A stretch of 34,464 nt of DNA, from the NCBI GenBank assembly GCA_002360455.1, contig DEQQ01000059.1, positions 1 to 34,464 of the forward strand, in the 5' to 3' direction. Below are positions 17,617 through 24,301 of this stretch, one piece after another. Position 1 is the stretch's first letter, and each line of letters begins with the position of its first letter. The position numbers were made by a program, and so were the translations under genes. Source of the DNA: Saprospiraceae bacterium UBA3362 (GTDB taxonomy: Bacteria > Bacteroidota > Bacteroidia > Chitinophagales > Saprospiraceae). The notes beneath the pieces were generated by a model. That model saw nothing but the letters and a program-made list of their open reading frames with translations. It was not told where the DNA came from and did no database searches.

Positions 17617-17632
17617 TGCACAAAATGTGCCA
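17617..17632 (-). promoter_or_regulatory. Sigma-54-like promoter of the candidate small RNA
   Basis: The minus strand reads TGGCACATTTTGTGCA (17632-17617). It has the GG (-25/-24) and GC (-13/-12) dinucleotides at the canonical spacing and a perfect TGGCAC half. Transcription would start at 17606-17608, exactly where the foldable RNA begins. The site is also partly self-complementary (GCACA/TGTGC), so a hairpin or operator is the alternative reading. No rpoN or activator gene is in the window. Confidence 0.5.
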
Positions 17633-17817
17633 AGTTTCATTGAAATTCACATTTTTTTAATACTTGGGATATAAGTTTAATTAATCTTACTTAAGGCATT
17701 ATTTTATAATTCATTATACATTATAATTTTATTATATATAAATAAGAAATATTTGTATGCTACCATTTTAAAGCGTTTTGAACTCCTATTTATATCGGAA
17801 AAACGGAACCCAAAGGA
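17633..17817. other. AT-rich spacer, no gene seen
   Basis: This is the remainder of the 343-bp convergent spacer. It is very AT-rich, with stretches such as ATTATATATAAATAAG near 17732-17747. I see no ORF, no tRNA and no strong hairpin here. It could hold an activator site for the sigma-54-like promoter, but nothing specific is recognisable. Confidence 0.5.
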
Positions 17818-18495
17818 CTAGGGAATGAGCCTAGGAAGCTTTTCTATAGCCTGTCGTTTAGCAATTATTTTCATAGAAATACCTATCTCATCATCAATCA
17901 CATGATCGCCTAAATTAGAAAACCACGATTTGGAAGAATAGATCAGGCCCCATTTAGTTCTATCCAGGACAAGGCCGGGGACAGAAATCATAACAGATTG
18001 TTGAGAAGGAATGATACTGCATACCAATTCAATAGGCTGTGTTTTATCTTTAATTTTAAGATCACCTCTTACCAGGGATTTATGAATACTGTCTGATGAA
18101 AAACCGGTTTCTTGAAGAGAAAATTCAATATAAGGAAAAGAATCCACAGAAAAGAAATCGGGATTTTTTAAATGCTGCTCCAGCTCTTTTTTTTCTTCAA
18201 CGTTATCTAAATCAAGATTTGAAAGACTGCTCATGTCAATGATAAACTTGCCCTTAGTAATTTTATTTTCATGTAAAAAAAATTCACCATCTTTAAATTT
18301 TATGAGTCCGTTGTGAACACTTAATAACGAACTTCCTTTCCAATACAAAATAGAAGAGCTAGTATCCAATGCAAACAAAACACCCAAACTGTCCGGCTGG
18401 GTTTCCATTTTTGTGTTGGTTTGTGGAGCATGTTTTGATTTACATGAAATCATTAAAAAAGACAGTAATAAATTAAAAATGATCCACATTCTCAT
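17818..18495 (-). CDS. YceI-domain lipoprotein
   Basis: Predicted cell-envelope lipoprotein of 225 residues with a YceI (lipocalin-like) domain, a fold that binds isoprenoid-type lipids in characterised members. The N-terminus MRMWIIFNLLLSFLMISC is a signal peptide with a lipobox Cys at 18. The YceI domain covers roughly 35-215: the opening FALDTSSSILYWKGSSL, GKFIIDMSSL, the central LEQHLKNPDFFSVDSFPYIEF and DLKIKDKTQPIELV. The final strand IDDEIGISMKIIAKR is typical. The ATG at 18495 is chosen for the signal peptide. A GTG at 18546, next to the merR stop, would add 17 residues and is the main alternative. It is co-transcribed with the MerR-type regulator. Confidence 0.85.
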   Translation of the reverse strand: MRMWIIFNLLLSFLMISCKSKHAPQTNTKMETQPDSLGVLFALDTSSSILYWKGSSLLSVHNGLIKFKDGEFFLHENKITKGKFIIDMSSLSNLDLDNVEEKKELEQHLKNPDFFSVDSFPYIEFSLQETGFSSDSIHKSLVRGDLKIKDKTQPIELVCSIIPSQQSVMISVPGLVLDRTKWGLIYSSKSWFSNLGDHVIDDEIGISMKIIAKRQAIEKLPRLIP

Positions 18496-18546
18496 TGAAC
18501 AAAAGAAATAATTTTTAAAGCTTTTATTGATCGAATTCTTAATCAC

Positions 18547-19449
18547 TCATTTAAAATTTTGATCAGATAATTTGATTAAAGTTTGTACAAAATCGTCTAA
18601 TTGTTGAAAGCTATGAATTACACGTACCCTGGACTCATCTTGCTGCAACATTGTAGCATAATAGCCTGTTAGAATAAACACAGGCTTAGGATTCATTTGC
18701 CCAGTATTAAAAATAATCTCCTCAATAAATTCTAACGATTTTTCCTCTTGGACAAAACTCAACAGAAACTGAGCCTCAAATGCTTGAATAGCATCGAGTA
18801 CTTCTTTTTCATTAAGCTCCTTGCTTAATTGAATTAATTTGAATCCAAGTTTTCTGAGATGATATTCTGCATATATGCTGCTTAACTCCTGTTGCTCAAA
18901 CGAAGTCAGGAACAATAGAAACTTGATTTGGTGAGATGGTTTTGTTTCAAGTTGAGCAATTTGCTGATATAATTTTTTCTTTATAATTTGAATCAAAAAC
19001 TCTTCATGTACTTTCTTCACAGCCCCCGATAACCACATGATATGCATTTTGTCCAATAGAGGCATCAGCAGAACATTAAAGGTTTCATCGAAACCGGACT
19101 GCGAAATATTCTTATTGATGAGATGCAAAAACTTATCTTCGTCCAATTGCAAAATACATAATGTAAAAGCATCCAATGCATCATTATTGATCAGTTCTCC
19201 ATCTGTAAATTCCGACAAAAGTCCCTCAAGTTCTGTTGAAGGCATCTCGGATATGGTAGAAATTTTATATCCTTTATGATTTAAAACAGCAACATTACTT
19301 ATTTTCTTAAGATCTAATTCATCATAATATCGGATATTAGACTGTGTCCTTTTGGGAGTAATAATAGAATAGCGTTTTTCCCACATCCTGATGGTGTGAG
19401 CCTTTATCCCGGTCAGTTTTTCTAAATCTGTAATAGAATAAATTGCCAT
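18547..19449 (-). CDS. MerR-family regulator with degenerate cobalamin-binding domain (CarH/LitR-like)
   Basis: Transcriptional regulator of 300 residues. Residues 3-70 are a MerR winged helix (YSITDLEKLTGIKAHTIRMWEKRY ... NIRYYDELDLKKI). Residues ~85-165 match the helical cap and ~172-295 the Rossmann-like B12 domain of CarH. Key ligands are missing: the cap motif Wx9EH reads W139...E149-E150, and the lower-ligand motif ExHxLG reads EQQELS (185-190), with Gln187 where His should be. It is therefore probably not a B12 light sensor, or it senses something else. It diverges from bshA across 61 bp containing a 19-bp dyad. It is followed without a gap by the YceI lipoprotein, its likely co-regulated partner. 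Confidence 0.88.
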   Translation of the reverse strand: MAIYSITDLEKLTGIKAHTIRMWEKRYSIITPKRTQSNIRYYDELDLKKISNVAVLNHKGYKISTISEMPSTELEGLLSEFTDGELINNDALDAFTLCILQLDEDKFLHLINKNISQSGFDETFNVLLMPLLDKMHIMWLSGAVKKVHEEFLIQIIKKKLYQQIAQLETKPSHQIKFLLFLTSFEQQELSSIYAEYHLRKLGFKLIQLSKELNEKEVLDAIQAFEAQFLLSFVQEEKSLEFIEEIIFNTGQMNPKPVFILTGYYATMLQQDESRVRVIHSFQQLDDFVQTLIKLSDQNFK

Positions 19450-19484
19450 GTTTTCTCAAAAAGACTTCCAATAGTAACAAATGC

Positions 19485-19503
19485 GTACAAAGATTTGTTG
19501 TAC
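19485..19503. promoter_or_regulatory. 19-bp dyad in the merR-bshA divergent region
   Basis: GTACAA (19485-19490) and TTGTAC (19498-19503) form a perfect 6-bp inverted repeat with a 7-bp centre, 19 bp in all, midway between the MerR start (19449) and the bshA ATG (19511). MerR-type proteins bind dyads of about this size. It is a candidate autoregulatory operator that could also control bshA. The half-site is short, so chance is possible. Confidence 0.4.
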
Positions 19504-19510
19504 ACTCATT

Positions 19511-20650
19511 ATGAAGTTAGGAATTGTTTGTTACCCTACTTATGGAGGTAGTGGTGTTATGGCTACAGAATTAGGCCTGGCAATGGCCGGAAAGGGGTTT
19601 GAAGTTCATTTTATTAGTTATAAACGCCCGGTAAGACTTGGAGGTTTTTATCCCAATGTTTATTATCATGAAGTCAATTCCTTTGAATATCCCTTGTTTG
19701 ATTTTAAGCCTTATGATACGGCATTAGCCAGTAAAATTGTGAACATTTGTCTTCACTATCAATTGGATTTACTTCATGTACATTATGCAATTCCACACGC
19801 AACGATAGCTCACCTTGCCAAAGAAATTTTATACACCAAAGGAATCAGACTCCCTATTATAACTACCTTACATGGAACAGATATTACACTCGTAGGAAAT
19901 GAAAGCAGTTTCCATCCTGTCGTTGAATTTTCAATTAATCAGTCAGACGGAGTAACCGCAGTAAGTGAATCCCTTAAACAAGATACATTAAAACATTTCC
20001 AAATTGAAAAACCCATAGAGGTCATTTACAATTTCATCGACTTCAGTCGATTCAAAAAACGTCATCAATTGTTTAAGTCCCAGTTTGGTTGCGAAAATCA
20101 AAAACTAATTTTACACGTTTCCAATTTCAGAAAAGTAAAAAGAATTTCAGATATACTTAAAGTGTTCAAGGGGATTCACTCTGAAATAAGGAGCAAACTG
20201 GTATTAATAGGAGATGGTCCGGAAAGTACAAGCTTGGTGGATTTGACGGAAGAATTAGGTCTCAAAGACAGCGTCATTTTTATGGGAAAGCAAGATGCGA
20301 TAGAAGAAATGCTGGACCTTGCAGATTTATTTATTCTTGCTTCAGAGCATGAATCATTTGGGCTTGCCGCCTTGGAAGCTATGGCATGCGAAGTCCCTGT
20401 AATTTCTACCGATGCCGGAGGATTGAAAGAAGTGAATCTTCATGGATACAGTGGTTATGTTAGCGCTGTTGGAGATATAGAATCCATGACAAAGAATGCC
20501 TTATCTATTTTGGCCGATGATACAATTTTAAATCAATTCAAAAAACAAGCTTTACAGCAAGCTAAAAAATTTGATCTTGACGTCATCCTACCACAGTATA
20601 TCAATTATTACCAGAAGATTATCGACACTAGCCAACAAAAAAATAGGTGA
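19511..20650 (+). CDS. bshA: N-acetyl-alpha-D-glucosaminyl L-malate synthase (bacillithiol pathway)
   Basis: GT4-family retaining glycosyltransferase joining UDP-GlcNAc and L-malate, the first step of bacillithiol synthesis. The 379-residue protein opens with MKLGIVCYPTYGGSGVMATELG, the BshA hallmark. HVHYAIPHA (89-97), HGTDITLVG (121-129), SNFRKVKR (204-211), GDGPE (234-238) and the donor-site EHESFGLAALEAMACEVPVI (279-298) follow. An in-frame ATG at 19481 would add 10 residues overlapping the dyad; the ATG at 19511 matches the family. It ends inside a 14-bp hairpin. bshB and bshC are not in the window. Annotation as a generic glycosyltransferase is possible but less likely. Confidence 0.93.
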   Translation: MKLGIVCYPTYGGSGVMATELGLAMAGKGFEVHFISYKRPVRLGGFYPNVYYHEVNSFEYPLFDFKPYDTALASKIVNICLHYQLDLLHVHYAIPHATIAHLAKEILYTKGIRLPIITTLHGTDITLVGNESSFHPVVEFSINQSDGVTAVSESLKQDTLKHFQIEKPIEVIYNFIDFSRFKKRHQLFKSQFGCENQKLILHVSNFRKVKRISDILKVFKGIHSEIRSKLVLIGDGPESTSLVDLTEELGLKDSVIFMGKQDAIEEMLDLADLFILASEHESFGLAALEAMACEVPVISTDAGGLKEVNLHGYSGYVSAVGDIESMTKNALSILADDTILNQFKKQALQQAKKFDLDVILPQYINYYQKIIDTSQQKNR

Positions 20651-20679
20651 TGAATTTAGGATAAAAAATTCATCACCTA
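20644..20679. terminator. Bidirectional terminator between bshA and dodecin
   Basis: TAGGTGATGAATTT (20644-20657) and AAATTCATCACCTA (20666-20679) are perfectly complementary over 14 bp with an 8-nt loop. The left arm contains the bshA stop codon (20648-20650). On the plus strand AATTTTT follows shortly after; on the minus strand a run of seven T follows directly. It can therefore serve both convergent genes. Confidence 0.8.
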
Positions 20680-20708
20680 CAATTTTTGATGTATTGTTTT
20701 GAGATAGT

Positions 20709-20909
20709 TTAGACTAACTCAAAAGAAAGCTTAAGAGTAACTCTGTATTCTTTTACTTTACCTTTTTCTACTACTACACTTTGATCTTGAACCCAGGCAG
20801 ACCTCACATTTTTCAATGTTTTAGAAGCGCGAGCAATACCTATAGCAGTTGCATCCTCCCAGCTCTTCTTAGAGCTAGCCATAATTTCGATTACTTTTAC
20901 GACAGACAT
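20709..20909 (-). CDS. Dodecin family flavin-binding protein
   Basis: Small protein of 66 residues forming hollow dodecamers that store or sequester flavin in characterised dodecins. MSVVKVIEIMASSKKSWEDATAIGIARASKTLKNVRSAWVQDQSVVV matches the family. W39 is in the position of the flavin-stacking tryptophan and Q41 of the nearby flavin-contacting glutamine. The ATG at 20909 is preferred over an in-frame TTG at 20918. A perfect -7 box (20934-20927) lies just upstream. It is monocistronic and ends at the shared terminator with bshA. Confidence 0.93.
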   Translation of the reverse strand: MSVVKVIEIMASSKKSWEDATAIGIARASKTLKNVRSAWVQDQSVVVEKGKVKEYRVTLKLSFELV

Positions 20910-20926
20910 GATAAACAATTTTTTTA

Positions 20927-20934
20927 CAAAGATA
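20927..20934 (-). promoter_or_regulatory. -7 box of the dodecin gene
   Basis: The minus strand reads TATCTTTG, a perfect TAnnTTTG, giving a start of transcription about 10 nt before the ATG at 20909. No TTG is found 19-21 nt upstream, so the -33 element is weak or absent. Confidence 0.5.
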
Positions 20935-21531
20935 TAGTAAAAATTGTTGATTATTTTTTAATATTAGATCTCTAGGAAAAGTTAACGATTTATTCATATT
21001 CGAAATCCAACCTAAATTAAATATTAAAAAAATATTTATCCAAGTTTTGCAAATGTTTAATTTAGTTTGTTCCAACAGTTTAAATTAAATTGTATCCAAT
21101 AAATTGTATACAACTTAAACTGTAGGGATAGGAAATCAACCAAATAAATGGAGTATCGTTTATGTTAATTCAAACAATAAAAAATTCCAAACCCAATAGG
21201 TTTTATTGATTTTGGGTTAAAATAAATGAATTCAATCAATGTTGCAGCGTGTTTGTTAAGATGGATATTGTAGGAAATCCGAAACCAAAAAATCAGTTCT
21301 CCAGCACCCTACTTCCTGCTCACAATGATATCAATGTTTATTCTTGATTTGAAAAATTATATCCAGCGAAAATCTGAAAGGAAAATGGGCAAAACCCATT
21401 TATAAAACAAAATCTATACTGTCAAAAAATGAATCCTCATAGAATTTAGTGTATTCCTGACTTGATTCTATCCTTTTTACTGATGGCCAATGAAATTATA
21501 TTTTATATTTAAACATGTTTCAAGGAAGTCG
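20935..21531. other. Spacer between dodecin and murA with inverted repeats
   Basis: I see no ORF with family similarity and no tRNA. It holds a nested inverted repeat: outer arms ACAGTTTAA/TTAAACTGT (21075-21083 and 21115-21123) and inner arms TTGTAT/ATACAA (21090-21095 and 21108-21113). It also has two direct copies of AAATTGTAT 14 bp apart (21087 and 21101) and a hairpin AAATGGG/CCCATTT (21383-21389 and 21395-21401). No poly-T follows either structure. Function unknown. Confidence 0.45.
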
Positions 21532-21539
21532 TATGTTTG
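21532..21539 (+). promoter_or_regulatory. -7 box of murA
   Basis: TATGTTTG is a perfect TAnnTTTG match 18 nt before the murA ATG at 21558. The -33 position has only TTTA, so it is a partial promoter match. Confidence 0.5.
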
Positions 21540-21557
21540 TCCAATAAATAAAAACTA

Positions 21558-22871
21558 ATGAATTATTCAGATTCCTTTGAAGTCATTGGAGGTAAACAGT
21601 TAAAAGGTGATCTTATTCCGCAAGGTGCAAAAAATGAAGCTCTGCAAATTCTCTGTGCCACTTTGCTGACTCAAGAAAGTGTAAGAATAGACAATCTCCC
21701 TGATATTTTGGACATCAAGCATTTGATTGAGTTGATACAAGGATTAGGAGTAAAAGTGACCAAACATAATTCAAATAGCTACAGTTTTGAGGCAGCTGAA
21801 GTAGATATCGATTTTTTTGGAACCGAAGAGTTTCATAAAAATGCAAGAAAAATACGAGGTTCTGTAATGCTCTTAGCTCCCCTTTTAGCCAGATTTAAAA
21901 AGGCTGTTTTACCTAAACCCGGTGGAGATAAAATAGGAAGAAGGAGACTGGATACTCATTTTTTGGGCTTGCAGAAATTAGGAGCAAAATTCCATTTTAA
22001 TGAGTCAAAATCTCAATACGAAATTCAGGCCGACGCTTTGAAAGGCGCTTATATTTTGATGGATGAAATTTCTGTAACAGGAACAGCAAATGTATTGATG
22101 GCTGCAGTGCTTTCTAAAGGCATGACCACAATCTACAATGCTGCTTGCGAACCGTATATACAACAATTGTGCAAAATGCTCAATGATATGGGCGCAAAGA
22201 TTCAAGGATTAGGATCCAATTTGTTGATTATAGAAGGTGTAGAGCGACTCCATGGCACTACCCACAAAATACTTCCTGACATGATTGAGATTGGAAGTTT
22301 TATCAGCCTTGCGGCAATGACTTCCTCCGAGATCAGAATAAAAGATTGTGCCATAGACCATTTGGGCATTATTCCATTTACCTTTGAACGAATGGGAGTC
22401 GATTTTAAAATACAAAATGATGATATTTTTATACCGGCTCAAGAACAATACACTATTCAGTCTTTTATGGATGGTTCTATTATGACAATTTATGATGCGC
22501 CATGGCCGGGATTTACTCCGGATCTTATGAGTGTTCTCTTGGTAATGGCCATTCAAGCCAATGGAAGTGTATTAATTCATCAAAAAATGTTTGAATCAAG
22601 ATTGTTCTTTGTAGATAAATTAATAGATATGGGAGCTCAAATCATTCTCTGTGATCCTCACCGAGCTACTGTAATTGGACTGAATCGAAGAACTCATCTT
22701 AGAGGAATTGAAATGACCAGTCCTGACATCAGAGCCGGTGTAGCTCTTTTGATCGCTGCTCTATCTGCCAAAGGAAAATCCATGATTCATTCTATTCATC
22801 AAATAGACAGAGGATACGAAAGAATTGATGAGCGTTTGAATGCAATAGGAGCAGAAATCATTAGAAAATAA
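21558..22871 (+). CDS. murA: UDP-N-acetylglucosamine 1-carboxyvinyltransferase, Cys-to-Asp active-site variant
   Basis: Transfers enolpyruvate from PEP to UDP-GlcNAc, the first committed step of peptidoglycan synthesis. The 437-residue protein has the substrate-binding QGAKNEAL (K25, N26). In the mobile loop, PGGDKIGRRRLDTH (121-134) has Asp124 where E. coli MurA has Cys115. APWPGFTPDLM (314-324, catalytic D322) and RAGVALLIAAL near 395 are conserved. Asp at the Cys position is the known cause of natural fosfomycin resistance in other lineages. Length is slightly above the ~420 of E. coli. It is a single gene with a long upstream spacer and its own -7 box, convergent with the thioredoxin lipoprotein gene. 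Confidence 0.96.
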   Translation: MNYSDSFEVIGGKQLKGDLIPQGAKNEALQILCATLLTQESVRIDNLPDILDIKHLIELIQGLGVKVTKHNSNSYSFEAAEVDIDFFGTEEFHKNARKIRGSVMLLAPLLARFKKAVLPKPGGDKIGRRRLDTHFLGLQKLGAKFHFNESKSQYEIQADALKGAYILMDEISVTGTANVLMAAVLSKGMTTIYNAACEPYIQQLCKMLNDMGAKIQGLGSNLLIIEGVERLHGTTHKILPDMIEIGSFISLAAMTSSEIRIKDCAIDHLGIIPFTFERMGVDFKIQNDDIFIPAQEQYTIQSFMDGSIMTIYDAPWPGFTPDLMSVLLVMAIQANGSVLIHQKMFESRLFFVDKLIDMGAQIILCDPHRATVIGLNRRTHLRGIEMTSPDIRAGVALLIAALSAKGKSMIHSIHQIDRGYERIDERLNAIGAEIIRK

Positions 22872-22897
22872 TCAATCTTACTCAAATAAAAATCTAC

Positions 22898-23407
22898 TTA
22901 ATTTTTGTTTTCTTCTACTGGAGATAAATTGGATTCGGCAGGTTGTTTAAGAAACTGCAGGAATTTTTCAGCGTCTACCGCTTCGTCCAATCTATTAATT
23001 CGGATTCCTTTGGAAGTTAAGATTACATAAGCAGGAATAAGGGTTACTTCTTGCATGTCTTTTATTCGTTTTCCGTAAGGATGATCTATATCTATTTTCC
23101 AAAAAACAAATTGATTTATTTGCTCTTTGACATCCTCTCTGATCATTACGTTTTTTTCCATCTGTTTGCAAGGTAAACACCAATCGGCGAAGAATTGGAT
23201 CAGAACGAGTTTATTCAAAGAATCTGCTGTATAAAGCACATCTCCTAAGAGAACATGATCTACAGTTATTTCTTGCAATAGGGGTTTGAGTTCAATGGTT
23301 GCAGAGGTCTTGCTTTGTGTGGTCTGTGAATCCAGATCTTGCACGGATTTTACTGTACAAGAAAATGCAAATACAAGAAATAAAAGATAAAATAAACTCG
23401 ACTTCAT
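22898..23407 (-). CDS. Thioredoxin-fold lipoprotein
   Basis: Envelope-anchored thiol-disulfide protein of 169 residues. The signal peptide MKSSLFYLLFLVFAFSC has a lipobox Cys at 17. A ~40-residue linker leads to a thioredoxin fold with the active site FADWCLPC (73-80; C77, C80) and the cis-proline segment TLIPAYVIL (122-130). The CLPC dipeptide and the following KQMEKNV resemble DsbD-gamma/thioredoxin_7-type reductases rather than cytoplasmic thioredoxin, which has WCGPC. Its partner is unknown. It may reduce envelope proteins, but no DsbD-like transmembrane donor is adjacent. It lies 141 bp after the DUF937 gene and its terminator, so it probably has its own promoter. Confidence 0.88.
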   Translation of the reverse strand: MKSSLFYLLFLVFAFSCTVKSVQDLDSQTTQSKTSATIELKPLLQEITVDHVLLGDVLYTADSLNKLVLIQFFADWCLPCKQMEKNVMIREDVKEQINQFVFWKIDIDHPYGKRIKDMQEVTLIPAYVILTSKGIRINRLDEAVDAEKFLQFLKQPAESNLSPVEENKN

Positions 23408-23480
23408 GACTGAACAATATTCTATTTTTATTGCAATTGGATGGAACTAAAAATTACTATCCAATTTCATTTTTTCATCC

Positions 23481-23521
23481 AAAAAAAAGCAAAAGGACGT
23501 CTTAATCCTCAACGTCCTTTT
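23481..23521 (-). terminator. Intrinsic terminator after the DUF937 gene
   Basis: AAAAGGACGT (23491-23500) and ACGTCCTTTT (23512-23521) form a perfect 10-bp stem with an 11-nt loop. On the minus strand it is followed by GC and eight T (23488-23481). It lies 27 nt beyond the stop codon of the DUF937 gene. Confidence 0.85.
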
Positions 23522-23548
23522 GAATTCTATTTTTTGTGAATAAGATTC

Positions 23549-24154
23549 TTACTTTCTACTCAAAAATTTCATCCCCATCTGCAATAAATCATCAGTGATG
23601 TTGCCATCATTATTTTGATCCAGTAGCTTTCCTAACATCCCAAGATTAGGCATTGCATTTGAGTGCGACTCTACAGTAGATCCCAATACCTGCTGAATAT
23701 TGGCTTGATCGATTTGGCCAGAAGAGCGCATTTTCCCTAACATCCCCATGATTAATGGAGCAAAAGTGCTCAATAAACTTAAGATCTTGGATGAATCCAT
23801 CCCAAGAATTTGCCCAATTTGGTTTGAAGTTTGATCTTGTCTTCCTCCTAAGATGTGGTTTAAAATTCCCATTCCGTTAGTTGTTGAAGGATTGGCAGTA
23901 GTTACTTGACCTGTTACCAATCCGATCACATCATCGAGAATGCTGCCGTCATGATCTCTATCCAAAGCTCCAAGCAACGAGCCTGCCCCCTGAGATTGAG
24001 CTGTATTGTTTGACAGTCCTTGTAAAATAGTTTGGATCACAGACTTAGAAGCTGTAATTCCTTGTTGTTGATCTTCGATTCCGGCCGAAGATTTTGCAAT
24101 TTGTGCCAGTACATCGTCCGGCAAATGTTGTGCAATTAGCTCTGCAATATTCAT
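23549..24154 (-). CDS. DUF937 (YidB-like) protein with two Ca-binding-like loops
   Basis: Protein of 201 residues, function unknown, no signal peptide. Most of the chain fits the helical DUF937 pattern (MNIAELIAQHLPDDVLAQIAKSSAG; SKILSLLSTFAPLIMGMLGK, about 122-141). Two acidic loops resemble EF-hand/dockerin calcium loops: DRDHDGSILDD (65-75) and DQNNDGNITDD (179-189). Both are preceded by LL-G-x-LD and followed by a hydrophobic helix, so they look like a repeat placed near each end. It has its own terminator downstream and a 147-bp AT-rich upstream region shared with the divergent methyltransferase gene. I found no consensus promoter for this strand. Confidence 0.8.
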   Translation of the reverse strand: MNIAELIAQHLPDDVLAQIAKSSAGIEDQQQGITASKSVIQTILQGLSNNTAQSQGAGSLLGALDRDHDGSILDDVIGLVTGQVTTANPSTTNGMGILNHILGGRQDQTSNQIGQILGMDSSKILSLLSTFAPLIMGMLGKMRSSGQIDQANIQQVLGSTVESHSNAMPNLGMLGKLLDQNNDGNITDDLLQMGMKFLSRK

Positions 24155-24275
24155 TGTATATTAATTTTGTTCTTGAAACAAATTATTATCAAAAATAATT
24201 CCATCTACCCCCCATTATTCTGTATTTTTATTAGATAATATATATTTTTTTTATATATATAATTAATTTAGATAT

Positions 24276-24283
24276 TATCTTTG
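24276..24283 (+). promoter_or_regulatory. -7 box of the methyltransferase-wecB-glycosyltransferase operon
   Basis: TATCTTTG, a perfect TAnnTTTG, lies 18 nt before the ATG at 24302. It follows a very AT-rich tract (24230-24270) and no TTG is found at the -33 position. It argues against the longer TTG start at 24281, which overlaps the box itself. Confidence 0.5.
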
Positions 24284-24301
24284 CTCACTATCTTCATTTC
24301 A

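Noticed and set aside
20875..21075. 66-residue minus-strand ORF upstream of dodecin
   Set aside because: Overlaps the dodecin start and promoter in another frame; no domain and no start signal.
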